Part shown: positions 21,661 to 32,419 of the stretch, piece after piece | Numbering within the stretch: position 1 is the first letter of the stretch | Layout of the letters: the number at the start of each line of letters is the position of its first letter | Translations under genes and position numbers: made by a program | DNA from: Chrysemys picta bellii | Taxonomy: Eukaryota; Chordata; Testudines; Emydidae | Assembly (NCBI RefSeq): GCF_011386835.1 | Contig: NC_088800.1 | Span: 56,821,439 to 56,885,438 of the forward strand | Reading direction: 5' to 3' | Length of the DNA: 64,000 nt | The notes under the pieces: model-generated | Seen by the model: the letters and a program-made list of their open reading frames with translations, nothing else | The model's database searches: none | What the model was told of the DNA's origin: nothing

Positions 21661-22013
21661 CAGGGCCAGCTCCAGCGTTTTTGCTGCACCAAGCGGCGGA
21701 AGAAAAAAAAAAAAGCCGCGATTAGCACTTCTACCGCCGCTGCTTCATTCTTCGGTGGCAGGTCATTCCCTTTGAGAGGGACTGAGGGACCCACCACCGA
21801 ATTGCCAGGCACCAGCGCAGCAAGCAGGTGGTTGGGGCGGCCAACGGAGAAGGGGCAGCATGACCGGCTCTTTGGCGGCAGGTCCCTCTCGAAGGGAAGG
21901 ATCTACCGCTGAATTGCCACCAAAGAATGAAGTGGCGGCGGTAGAAGTGCCGATCGTGGCTTTATTTTTATTTTTTTCCGCCGCTTGGGGCGGCAAAAAC
22001 ACTGGAGCCGGCC
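21661..22013. mobile_element. Inverted double copy of a hAT MITE
   Basis: The left half 'cagggccagctccagcg' to about 21806 is the reverse complement of the right half of the family complete at 10216-10428. The right half 'aggcaccagcgcagcaag' to 'ggagccggccc' is the direct form. Together they make a head-to-head foldback of roughly 350 bp. No matching 8-bp flanks were found. Confidence 0.7.
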
Positions 22014-22286
22014 CAGCTAGTAGGATGCCCATGGAACAATGGAAGTGAGAAATCTGCATCATTTGATGCTGTACCTGCCCCATGAGGCATTGCAAACCCT
22101 TCCCAAAGCACCCTGCAGCCAGTTGCACAGTGGGATAGCTACCCACAGTGTACTGCTCTCTGTGTTAATGCAAGAGCTGCTAGTACTGATGCACTCTGCT
22201 GACACAAGGAGCATAGTGTGGGACATACTTTAATTAAAGTGGCATAACTTTTGGCGACAAAACTCTGCAGTGTAGACATAGCCTAA

Positions 22287-22585
22287 GGCTTTGTCTACAC
22301 TTCCATTTTTGTTGGTAAAACTTTTGTTGGTCTCATGTGTGGAAAAAAAACACACCGCCTACTGACAAACTTTTCACCAGCAAAAGTGCTGGTGTGGGCA
22401 GTGCTATGTCAGCAGGAGAGCCTCTCCTGCTGCCATAGCTAATGCCGCTCATTGGGGGTGGTTTAATTATGCCGGTAGGAGAGCGCTCTTCTGCCAGCCA
22501 AAAACAGCTACACAGGAGACATTACAGTGACACAGCTGTAGCAGGACAGCTGTGCCACTGTAAGGTCCGTAGTGTAGACATAGCC
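22287..22585. mobile_element. Complete Harbinger-type MITE, TSD TAA
   Basis: Ends 'ggctttgtctacacttcc' and 'cgtagtgtagacatagcc' are inverted; TAA flanks at 22284-22286 and 22586-22588. It abuts the MITE ending at 22283, sharing the same TAA. Confidence 0.85.
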
Positions 22586-22788
22586 TAAGCGACAACAGCA
22601 TAGCTGCAGCTATGCTGCCAGAGTGTTTCTAGTGTAGACATGCCCTTAGAGTCCAGCCAACCTATGACTTTAAGTTCCCAAGCTCATCTTTTTGAAGGCC
22701 TTGTGCAGGTTTCCTTTGAGGGCAATGACTGAAAACTCAGATATGGAGTGGTTGCTTTATGAAAAGTGTTTGCCCTTGGGTGACAGGA

Positions 22789-23796
22789 TGTGTGAGATGC
22801 GTGGCTAGAAAGGGTTAAACATCCTGCAAAATAAATAACCCTCAAAAGACATGTGGGAAGATAATATTTGTGGTTTTGTGTATTTACATATGTATGAGTA
22901 GGGTCGACAATGTAATCAACAGTCCCTGTCTATGCTGTATTCTGATATAATTTAAATGAATTGTAAACACGGGATATCTCGGTATTCATCTCTCTTTGAA
23001 ATGTACTGTGAATGGTGAAGGAAAAAGCAAATGGCCTTATGTTAATTGATATAGTTAAGTACCAGTGATGGACCTTCTTCAAAGTCATCCTAATTACCTT
23101 TTGTTCCCCGAGGAAATCCCAACTTGTCAAAGAGGACATGAAATTGTATAAAAGATCCTGGGTCCTGATTCTGTCATCTCATATCTGCTTAGGCTTCATC
23201 AGGGGAAGTTTGAGTCGCAAGACTGAGGTCCCAGTTATGATGGTATGCCCTGAATAGGATATTTGCACATTGAACTATAAACTATGAACTATTTCTGAAA
23301 GAACTCTGTGCAACTACGAAGCCCACCATCTCTCCTATAAATCTGAACCTCAATGGATTGAACTCATGTCTGTATGTATATTGATCTTTTAACCATACTC
23401 TCTCTCTTGATTTTTAATAAATTTTAGTTTAGTTTTTAAGAATTGGCTGCAGTATGTATTTGTGTAAGATCTGAAACATTCATTAACCTGGAAAGTAATG
23501 TGTCCAATCCTTTGGGATTGGTAGAACCTTTTATTTTATATGATGAAATAAGATTTTCAGAAATCATCATATTTGACATGGGTACCTGGATGGAGGCCTG
23601 AGGCTGGATCACTTTAAAGGAACTGTGTTGTTTGGACTTCTGAGTAACCAGGGAGGTAATAAAGAAGCTGTTTTATGCTGGCTTGGTAAATCTAAGTATT
23701 GGAATATCCACCAGCTTTTTGGAGTTTGGCTGCCCCATTCTTTGCAGTTCACCCTAATTAAGTGACCACAGCTGGCACCCACTAGGACCCCGGTCA
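22789..23796 (+). mobile_element. Solo LTR, about 1 kb, TSD CAGGA/CAGGG
   Basis: Begins 'tgtgtgagatgcgtgg', ends 'ggaccccggtca' (TG...CA). Flanks CAGGA (22784-22788) and CAGGG (23797-23801) match at 4 of 5. TATAAAA at 23147-23153 and AATAAA at 23416-23421 are in the expected order and orientation. It sits in the Penelope nuclease sequence, which reads through when it is removed. Confidence 0.8.
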
Positions 23797-23928
23797 CAGG
23801 GTGGTTTTGGTTTTTATCATTTTGTTGTGCGAGTTCATTTGAGAGCATAGTGATTGTCTGGTTTCACCGACATAAATGTTGTTGGAGCATTGATGCACTA
23901 CGTGAGGAACACAACATGTTGTGATAGG

Positions 23929-24774
23929 CAGGGCCGGCTTTAGCAAGAGCGGGGCCCGATTCCTGGGGGCGGGGCTTGCTGCAAGCCCCGCCCCCAGGAC
24001 CCAAGCCACGCCACGCTGCCGGGGGGGGGCCGGGGGGGCCCCGAGCCGAGCCGCGCCGCCGGGGGGGGGCCCCGAGCCGAGCCGCAGGGGGGCCGGGGGG
24101 CCCCGAGCCGAGCCGCGCCGCCGGGGGGGGGCCCCGAGCCGAGCCGCAGGGGGGCCGGGGGGGACCCGAGCCGAGCCGCGCCGCCGGGGGGGACCCGAGC
24201 CGAGCCGCGGGGGGGACCCGGGCCCAGCCGCACCGCAGGGGGACCGGGGGGCCCCGAGCCACGCCGCGCCGCCGGGGGGGCCCCGAGCCGCGCCGCAGAG
24301 GGGCCGGGGGGCCCCCAAGCCGAGCCGCCGGGGGGCCGGGGGGCCCCGAGCCCAGCCGCGCCCCGCAGGGGGGCCGGGGGGCCCCGAGCCGAGCCACGCC
24401 GCAGGGGGCCCCGAGCCGCGCCGCGCCGCGCCGCCGGGGGGGGCCCTGAGCCGCGCGCCGCGGGAGGGGGATGGGGGGGCCCGAGCCGCGGGGACCGGGC
24501 CGGAGCCGGGCCGTGCTGGGGCCTGCGGGAACAGGCCGCGCCTCCCCGGAGCCCTTCTCCCGCCCCCACCCCAGCTTACCTCATGCTGCCGGCCGGCCCG
24601 CCCCTGCTGCTTAGTCTCAGACTTCCCGCGAATCTCTGATTCGCGGGAAGCAGGGGAGGGGGCGGGGCGTGCAGGGCAGGGGAGGAGGGGGAAGTGGGTG
24701 GGGTGAACAGCTGCAGCGCGGGGCCCTCTTGGCGCGGGGCCCAATTCAGCCGAATCGGCCTAAAGCCGGCCCTG
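23929..24774. mobile_element. Complete hAT-like element with GC-rich minisatellite, TSD GTGATAGG
   Basis: Termini 'cagggccggctttagc' and 'taaagccggccctg' are inverted; GTGATAGG is duplicated exactly at 23921-23928 and 24775-24782. From about 24005 to 24480 the interior is a tandem array of variants around 'ggccccgagccgagccgcg', 25-60 bases per unit. A second palindromic word occurs near 24625-24655 ('cttcccgcgaat' facing 'attcgcgggaag'). Long frames across it are artefacts of GC content. Confidence 0.9.
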
Positions 24775-25064
24775 GTGATAGGCATGTGTAAGACTCATGG
24801 ATCTTGAAAGGTGTGTTGGGGGAGGGATCATTGTAGCAGTGGAAATTGTATAGGCTTTGCATCTATTGTTCTGGCAGGGTCTGGTGCCATTTTGAGTTTC
24901 TGTGTCCTGGTCGGTGGAAAGCTTGCTTCTGGTGATGAGCTGGAGGGTTGTTTGGAGGCCAGAACATGGGTGTTGGGCCATGAAAAGCAGGGAAGCAAAG
25001 TGAGGGCGAAGGCCAAGTCTTGCTCCTTGCAGGCTGGACTGCAGTTCTCAGTATGTTGTGTGCA

Positions 25065-25729
25065 TGTAGCAGGGTGGTCACCCGCTCCTGTCTTAGGCTT
25101 AAATCAGCCCTGGCAGAGGGCTGAGGCTGCGAGAGGGCTGCTCCTAGAAAAAGCAGCAAGCCTCAGCTGATTGGGGAACCAGCCACAGATGTGGCCACGC
25201 CCCAATCAGGGCCCAGCTGGCCCTCATAAGCGGGCAGTGGGCCAGGAAAACACACACTCTCTTTGCCTGTAGAAGGAGAAGGACCTGGTTGCTGGGAAGC
25301 TGAACAGAGTACCAAAAGTGGAACAGGGCTGGGGGAGCTCCAGCCTGAAAACGTCCCAGGCTGCATGCCTTGTGAAAGGCTAGAAAGGGTATGGGGGTTG
25401 CAGGGGGCAGCCCAAGGGTAGGCAGAGGTAGCAGGTCCAAATCCCCCTTGCTGATGATGAGTGGCATTTACACTGCAATCTGCCCCACTGAATAGGGGCT
25501 AAATGGAGACTGGCAGTACCCATAGACTGTGGCGAGTTGGGGATAGAGAGACTATGGGGTACTGCAGAGGGCAGAACCCTGAGAGAAGAGGCACTGGGGT
25601 CCAGGAGGAACATGGGAGGCCAGCGGCAAGGTGAGACACCGGCCTGCAGAGGGCACTCCGGAGGCTGGCGAGCTAATTCCCTGGATGACCAGCAGGAGGT
25701 GCTGCCTGGTGAGTCGTTGCCCTGTGACA
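25065..25729 (+). mobile_element. Solo LTR, 665 bp, TSD GTGCA
   Basis: Begins 'tgtagcagggtggtcaccc', ends 'gtcgttgccctgtgaca', with GTGCA exactly duplicated at 25060-25064 and 25730-25734. Fragments of the same family occur antisense at 472-925 and 2545-2760. No internal coding sequence remains, as expected after LTR-LTR recombination. Confidence 0.9.
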
Positions 25730-25734
25730 GTGCA

Positions 25735-26420
25735 CCACCTGCTTTGAAAGTGCAATGACAATGGGGGATGGTGTCCTGGTCTGCCCATGGTGCTGGTGTG
25801 TCTGATTGCTGAGATTCTTGAGCTGGCTGCAATGCTGCTCTGGACAACAAGAAAACCAGGATAGTTAAAAATATCACGTTGTAATATAGGTTTCCTAACC
25901 TACCATTTGTGCTTGAAGCAGAGACTTATGTGACCTTCAGAGTTACTAGGCTACTAACCAAGCATCTTACAGTGATTCTTTGTTATTATTAAGATGACAT
26001 GAATTCAAGGATAACATTTATATTTAGGAACTAAACTTCTCTGCAAATGTTTCTCTTCTGACTCATGCTTTTACATAAAGGTGAAATCTTTGTTTTTTAT
26101 CTCAAATGCTTAAAATGGCACAAGCTTTTAAACTATTTATTTTCGAATGTTAGGCTTTCATTTAGAAACTATTCTTTGGCAGTATTGTTATGCAAATAGT
26201 AGTTAGTACTACAAGAAGCCCTTGAATAAGTATAGTTATATTAATTGGGGAATTAGATAATTGGCAGCCATGCTCAGGCAAACCCACATCCCAAACTAAC
26301 AAAAGACCTTTCAAGGGATTGTTACAAAGATGGTACGATCTGTAATAATCACTGAAATTTAAGACTATTTTAAAAGCAGAAAGACTTGATGTGGTGTGTG
26401 GTGTTTTTTTCTGAAAACAG
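25735..26420. other. No recognisable feature
   Basis: AT-rich DNA from about 25860 onward, with no supported gene or repeat end. Confidence 0.4.
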
Positions 26421-26449
26421 GCAAGCCTGGACTGATTCGAAGCAGCCTG
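26421..26449 (+). other. Possible 29-base microexon
   Basis: A T-rich tract ending 'tttttttctgaaaacag' precedes it and 'gtaagtac' follows, a near-perfect donor. Both signals are common by chance. The length is not a multiple of three and no protein match is seen. Weak candidate only. Confidence 0.15.
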
Positions 26450-29400
26450 GTAAGTACTTTCAAGCCTTTTTAAAAAGTAAAATGATGTCTCAGAAAATGA
26501 ACTGAATAAAGGAAAAAGTCTTAAAATGTAAAACCCTAGAAGATTCAGAGATCCGTCTCCACCAAGCCAAGAGCAACAAAGCTGGTTCTGCATGAGCATT
26601 AGCTGATTGCACATGCATGAGCTTAGGAAGCATTTAGAGTAGCCCAGTGATGAGCCAATGGCTGACACTTGAAACTAGGGGTGTGTGTCTGTCTGTCTGT
26701 CTTAACCTACAATGAGTATGGAAGGGAAGAAATAAAAGCCTTGGAAGCTGGTGAACACGGTCTTTCAACTGCTCATTGTGTCTTGCCCCTCCAAGACAGC
26801 ACTTCTACAAGTAAGAACAGCTCAGAAGAACCAAATAACCAGGAACACCACAGCATCAAGAGAAACCAAAGTTCCAGCCAGCACTGATTCTGCAGCAAGA
26901 TGCTTTCACCAAGCCCTCAGCATCATAGGCAGATGAAGTTTTCATAAGCACTACCTGAAATTATTCACTTTTATTTGAGATGATTTTAATTGGCTATTAA
27001 ATATTATTGTAACTTAAGGTTTATTTACAGCTTCTCCAGTTAAATAGTAAAATGATTGGATGATGTATTCTTGGAGAGGAGACCTAAGATAACCTTAATA
27101 AAACAGATTGAGACTTATTTTGAATTTAAAGTCCTTAATTTGTATGTATTTGCCCATCCCAAACCACTTCTTAAAGTGAATTGTGGATTTATAAGAAACC
27201 TTGTGACTTTAAGTAACTGATTTAATTTTTTTCCCCAGTTAATAAGTGATCTCAGCATAGCCCTATGAACTCATCTATGCTCTTTTTTTTTTTTTTTTAA
27301 ACAATTTAGGTTATTTACTGTTCATCAAACAAAATTCCTCTGCCTATTTATAAACTGTTTTAGTTTATCTGGGATAAACCGAACAGGATCTGCCTGCTGT
27401 TTTCAGGAATCATTAACTTGTATTTTAATTTACCTATAAATCAGTGACCTCCTCACTCTTAGAAGGCTGAAGTGCTGAAAGTGCTGCACAAGAGTCACAA
27501 CAGAAAGCACTGTAGATCAGCTAACCCCTGGATTTAGTTTTTTTTCTTTATAATCTATAAATAATTTGTTTAACAATCTTGAACTTCTGCTTGTCTGTAG
27601 TTGTGGTGCCCCAAAGTCAGGGTAAGAACCATGTGTCTAAAATAGTGGGGTCATATCCCTGGATTGGTATGCAGAGAAACAGTTCCCATGATTCAGCCTA
27701 CCCATCCTTGTTTTTCTAGACTAATTTTAGTAACTGGGGGGGATATGGTTACTTGGCACTCAACAACTAAAGCACCCTTTGCTCATTTCCCCCACCTCAA
27801 GTCTTTATTACTACCCAAACATTAGGAACTATGGCAATCAAAAGCTAAGGTTACATGAACAATTAACCTTAACACACAATTTACCCAGCAAGACCATTAA
27901 AAGAAACGTTCTCAATGAACAGTGCCCAACTAACCTTAACTCTGTCCCTGGACTTGTTACTATTTTAGGGCCCAATCCAAACTTAAAACAGAAGTTTGCA
28001 TTACTGGATATGTAAGTATACTACATATGAAAAAACACTGTAAAAGAAAATTTAATTTCCACAGCAAGTACTCCAAAGTTAGGAAATAAAATTAAGGTGC
28101 CTGTATATAAGTTGATTTAACAAACCATAGAGATTCAAACAGTAGCTAGCAGAAGCTTTGGAAACGGTTACATATAAATTCATAATACACATTCTAAAGC
28201 CTAGACTTGATTAACAAGATACTCTCATCTTTGTAAAGTATTGCTAATCCAAAATCCTTCAGCATTTTACAGCCAGGCTGGCTGTGAGAGGCATGCATGC
28301 TGTCAGTTTGCCTCCTGGACGAAGGTTCCTGTGTGTGTGTCTGCACTCCAGATAAACCCCCTGCTGTTGGTGCAACCCCTTTGAAGGGGGTACTCCTGAA
28401 ATGTCACACTGAGCCTCAGGGATTTGCCCCTGAACTACAGCAGTAATGGTGGCAGAGGCTCTGGCCTCAGTTTCTGAGATTGGTCCCAGTAGTGTTTGTT
28501 GCTAATGGTTCTGAACCAGGACTTAGAAAATAGGGACTGAGTTTACTTTTAGTTGGCTGTGTTTGGTGTGTAGGGAGGAAGGAACTACACAGATGGAGGG
28601 GGGGGCACCTGATTACCTTATACATTCCTACCCAAAGGGAGGCTTTGAGTCCTTTTGGGATTTCTGGAACATATCAACGGAGAACAGGAGCCCGAGGAGA
28701 GGCTACCAAGAGCCAGCCTAGCTGCACGTTTTGAGACGAGCACCATATAGACTATCTGACCATCCTTAGTATGGATACTTTGTAAGAATACCCTCGTTTG
28801 TTTGTTTTAATATTGAATTATAAGATGGCCACTGGTTTCAGCACTGCAGAACCCATCAAAGACTGAGCCTAAACCCACTATTTGCTGAGAAAGGTGTTGG
28901 GAAGGAGCAGAGTGGAATGTATTGGCTGTAACTATTCAGGAAGTTGAGTTTATGTATAGTCAATTTTTGTCTTTTATTATCCTAATCCCTTTTCCCATTG
29001 TCCCCTATCCTGAATTCCCCATACCTAGTAAAGCCCCAGTTACTGTTTTAGTACTCTGGTAATTGTGACAGCATTTTATTTTTGTGTGCTCTGACTGACT
29101 CTATATGAGATTGGGTGTTTGAATGTTATCCCAAGCACTAGGAGGGGTTTCCTTGGGTGAAGATACCAGGTGTCCTTATAGGTGAGCCCAGTACCCATAC
29201 CAGTGAGGAGAAAAGGGAAGAAGGTTGCAGCTATGTCTGATGGCTTTGTTACGTTTGTTTATTCCTGTAGATTTCCTCTTTTGTAGCTTTTGCAGTCTCA
29301 GCTCAATCTCAGTCTTAGTTTGCAAATAGGCATACAGTAGGAAGCACACAATACACCACTGGCCAGAAAAGGAGGCAGGTGTCAGAGGCAGGGATTGAAT

Positions 29401-29985
29401 CAGATCGCTACAGTGGCATTCAACTGCCTTAAACCATGAAATTGTCCATTGTCTTCCAGCAGTCCCCTGCCTCATTCACTACACCCTTCCAAGTTCAGCA
29501 ACAAATGAGATAAGGGTCCTATAGCCAAGTCTTCTTCACTGCACAACCCTGATTCTTTCTCTGAGCATTGTCCATGTGGCCCTTTGTATGAGGCAGGGGT
29601 CCTGTGGGGAAAAAAATAGTATGTGATCATGTAATTGAAGACTCTATCATAATGCATACATACAAGGGGGCTGAATTAAGGTTGCACAGGCAGCCTTAAT
29701 TCTGGCATTTCCTACCTTTTGTGTGCTTGACTTTGTAACCTGAATGTTCTTGCAGCGTAGCTTTTGTAAATAATTTTCTAGATTTAAGAAAAACCTTGGA
29801 GGGGGGAAAAAAATTCTGTGATGTGAAACCCATATTGATTCTCTACATGGGTCATAAGAAGGATTGGAACCTTTAAATCCACAGTACAGGCCTCTCTACC
29901 ACCTGACCTGAATAACTGACAACAGTAGTAGGCTGTTATCCTCTATGTGGACCAGCACTAGAGGGAAATGGGACAAACAGTTTTT
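26450..29985. other. Long AT-rich stretch without a recognised gene
   Basis: Contains a T run at 27282-27298 and several short frames that I cannot tie to any family. The text at 28200-28900 looks like an old dispersed element (T-rich, no termini found). Nothing else supportable. Confidence 0.4.
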
Positions 29986-29989
29986 TGTC

Positions 29990-30075
29990 AGTTGGCTTAA
30001 CTAATTTGCTGGACAGCAGAGGAATGATGAGACTCAGGAATAATGGGTTCAATTCCAGGTTCTGAGAGGAAGTGT
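29990..30075 (+). repeat. Possible tRNA-derived SINE fragment
   Basis: 'gactcaggaataatgggttc' followed by 'aattccaggttctg' resembles the B-box region and following text of MIR-type SINEs (GGTTCAATTCC against GGTTCRANTCC). No A box or tail is clear. Confidence 0.35.
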
Positions 30076-31078
30076 AGACTTGTTTTTTTCCCCTATCCAC
30101 CCTGCCCTTCCACTATCCCTAACATGTACCTCCTCCCCTGTCTCTGCTCCTATGTCTCATTCCATGACTTTCCTCTGCCCCTCACAGCCTATTTCTTGCC
30201 CTCTTCTCTAATTCCTCACCTGTCTGCATTTGAGCTTCTCCTAAGCCTCACTAGTAGGACTACTGAGAATGCAGGAGAGAGATTCTTCCTGCTCTGAGTT
30301 CCAGTGCATAGCAGCCCCCATCAGCCATGAGGCGCAATTGCAGAGAGGGTCCTGCTCAGCCCCTGCAGCCCTGGGCTGGGGCATGCTCAGTGATAATGCT
30401 CATCTTCAGATAGCATGCAAAATGTGACTTCCCCCCCCCCCCCCCCAGAGTCTTCTAACTTGTCTGAATTTGGGTGATTTTTCTCACAGGAACAGTGAAA
30501 TACATGTCCCTGAAATGAAGGCAACCTCCCACCCCAACAAGTTTCAAGTTCCTGCTCCAAAGAATGGGGGATGAGGAGATGGAGCATAGAGATTCCAAAT
30601 GAAAAGGTGCACACTCTTTTTTTTTTTTTTTTTAATTAAACACTGGCAAAACTATGTATTTTTCCCTAATCTCATTCTGAGAAATGGCTGAGTTGTTTTT
30701 ACTGAAAATTTCTTACAAAAAAACCCAATTCCATCTGAGGCAGATACCAAACTTGAAAAATTTCAGCTGGAACCGTTAAATTTGGCAAAGTTATAAGCAA
30801 CTGACAACAGGTTCTTATATAATAGACCGTGTTAAGCTGTACTGGGAGAGCTTTTCTACTTGGGATTTCTCTAACTTCCAGTGGAAACAAAACCAATAAA
30901 TAATGAAGAGACTTAAGAACTCTAGAGCTTTCTGACTGGCTACAACATCAGTGATGTTATAATCAGGGAATGCTCGGGAGATAGGGTGACAGTGCCCCTT
31001 ACCAGTGGGTGCAAATTCCATTTCCTAAGACAACCCAGGCCTTGCATTTCAGGGTGACCACTGTTCTCTGGACATAGG
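30076..31078. other. No gene recognised; two homopolymer runs
   Basis: A C run at 30431-30446 and a T run at 30617-30633 are the only clear structures. No supported frame. Confidence 0.5.
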
Positions 31079-31085
31079 GTTAAAG

Positions 31086-31510
31086 TAGGGTTACCATATT
31101 TTGAGTGTCCAAAAAGAGGACACTCCACGGGGCCCCGCCCCCAGCCCCACCCATGCCCCCCGCCCCAAGTCCACCCCTTCCCCAAAGTCCCCGCCCCAAC
31201 TCCGCCCCCTCCCCTGCTTCCCGCGAACATTTGATTCACGGGAAGCCTGAAGCAGGCAGCAGGTAAGCTGGGGGAGGAGGTGCGGCCCAGTCTGGCCCCC
31301 GCAACCGAGCGGCTCCCTCCGGCGGCCGGCCCCAGCGTCTCCAGCCTGGCTCGGCTCCTGGGGTGCCGGCCCCCGGCCCAGCACCCAGCGGCGCCGGCCC
31401 CTCCCTATTTTCCCGGACATGTTCGGCTTTTTGGGATTTCCCCCCGGACGGGGATTTGAGGCCCCAAAAGCCGGACATGTCCGGGAAAATCCGGACGTAT
31501 GGTAACCCTA
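31086..31510. mobile_element. Complete 425-bp hAT-like element, TSD GTTAAAG(T)
   Basis: Ends 'tagggttaccatattttg' and 'ccggacgtatggtaaccc' plus 'ta' are inverted. GTTAAAG precedes it at 31079-31085 and follows at 31511-31517; an eighth T is shared with the terminus. The interior has 'gcttcccgcgaac' opposite 'ttcacgggaagc' and a second inner pair 'tcccggacatg'/'catgtccggga'. Related to 1216-1790. Confidence 0.85.
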
Positions 31511-31517
31511 GTTAAAG

Positions 31518-32020
31518 TCACTTGGCCTGAGCCTGTTTGGGTCAGGCCTCCTTACCACAAAGCAACTGTCAGCCCCCTAATGTGGAAATGCCAAGCTGGG
31601 AAAGGAGCTGTAAAGCAGATGCTGGTGCTCTAAACTGCTGTGCTTAAGCAATGGTATCTGAACCCACCCAGAGGGGTGGTTTGCAGCTATCTATGCTGGG
31701 GTGGGGTCGACAGGCAGGAGCAGCTCGGCCTTTGTGGCTGCTGTTATCAAATGCAGAGCGGCTGCTCTCTAGTTAGCTGCTGAGGAAGCAACTCTTTGCT
31801 CTTTATAATGCTGCGATGACCATAGCGTCTGGAATGCTTGTCAGATGCCAGCCTGTCTGCTGGCCCTTTTTACTCTGGAGTTAGTCCTGTTTTAGCTTGG
31901 ACAAGGTGATTATTCCCTTGGCATTTAGCCCCAGATCCAAGGCATTCTGAAATGACAGGCTCTCCTTTCCTTGGCATAGATGCACTGCTGCACCAAAGTC
32001 CCCTGGGAAAGAAATATATG
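31518..32020. other. No recognisable feature
   Basis: No supported gene or repeat terminus. Confidence 0.4.
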
Positions 32021-32026
32021 GCCCTG

Positions 32027-32410
32027 TGTAACAGAATTGCTGGCTCTCAGCCTCTGGGCAGGCATGCAGGTGTCTACTGCTGAGTCACAGTGGGTCAGGT
32101 GCTAACACCTGCCTCAGGGTTCAAGTAGTTATTGCTGAGTCATGCTATCAGGTAGGTCAGCCAACTTCAACAGGATGGAAAGAGACAGATGTGCCTCTTG
32201 GGGTCAAAAGAAACCAAGAAGCTAGGACAGAAGAAGCCTTAAAGGAAAAGTCTCGAGAAAAGCTGAGCTCAGGGAGAGAACTGGGCTGAGTTTTATGTGT
32301 TACTAATAAACCCCAGCTCTTGAAAGGGTGAGCTGGACACTAACGCAGAGTCTGTGAACTCTGTTGAGGACAGGGTAAGATCCCACCCCATTTACACTTT
32401 GCTATGTGCA
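32027..32410 (+). mobile_element. Solo LTR, 384 bp, TSD GCCCTG
   Basis: Begins 'tgtaacagaattgctggc', ends 'acactttgctatgtgca' (TG...CA). GCCCTG is exactly repeated at 32021-32026 and 32411-32416. AATAAA lies at 32305-32310. A 6-bp duplication is typical of some endogenous retrovirus groups, but the LTR alone does not identify the class. Confidence 0.8.
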
Positions 32411-32419
32411 GCCCTGGAG

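Larger units (their letters stand above)
18153..22283. mobile_element. Second Harbinger-type MITE, TSD TAA, hosting three insertions
   Basis: Left end 'ggccttgtctacactgaag' with 'agttttgtcagcaaaag'; right end 'cttttggcgacaaaactc' with 'gcagtgtagacatagcc'; TAA at 18150-18152 and 22284-22286. It contains a Harbinger element (18698-20655), a CR1 (20672-21542) and a hAT double MITE (21661-22013). Once these are removed the MITE is roughly 900 bp. Confidence 0.8.
17968..22645. mobile_element. Outer Harbinger-type MITE, split by later insertions, TSD TTA
   Basis: The left part (about 17990-18150) has 'ggtgtagacactgctaggtc' and 'cttgacctagctactgcc'. The right part resumes at 22589 ('gcgacaacagcatagctgc') and ends 'ctagtgtagacatgccc'. 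TTA occurs at 17965-17967 and 22646-22648. The left terminus is poorly preserved. Everything from 18153 to 22585 is inserted into it. Confidence 0.6.
22649..25010 (-). pseudogene. Penelope-like element ORF 3' part with GIY-YIG endonuclease, split
   Basis: Penelope-like elements encode RT followed by a GIY-YIG nuclease that nicks the target. Read on the minus strand the remnant runs 25010 to 24783, 23928 to 23797 and 22788 to 22649. The first piece has TRPCQNNRCKAYTIST-like sequence, the Cys-containing lead-in of this nuclease. The second has IYVGETRQSLCSQMNSH, the segment carrying the conserved Arg region of the domain. The third has NHSISEFSVIALKGN, the family's conserved end. There is a stop in the third piece and the RT is not recognisable further right. 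It is interrupted by an LTR (22789-23796) and a hAT element (23929-24774), with flanks that rejoin cleanly. Confidence 0.8.

Noticed and set aside
23794..24744. A 316-residue GC-rich open frame on the minus strand
   Set aside because: Its bulk is the tandem array in the hAT element; only its last residues belong to the Penelope remnant, so it is an artificial join.
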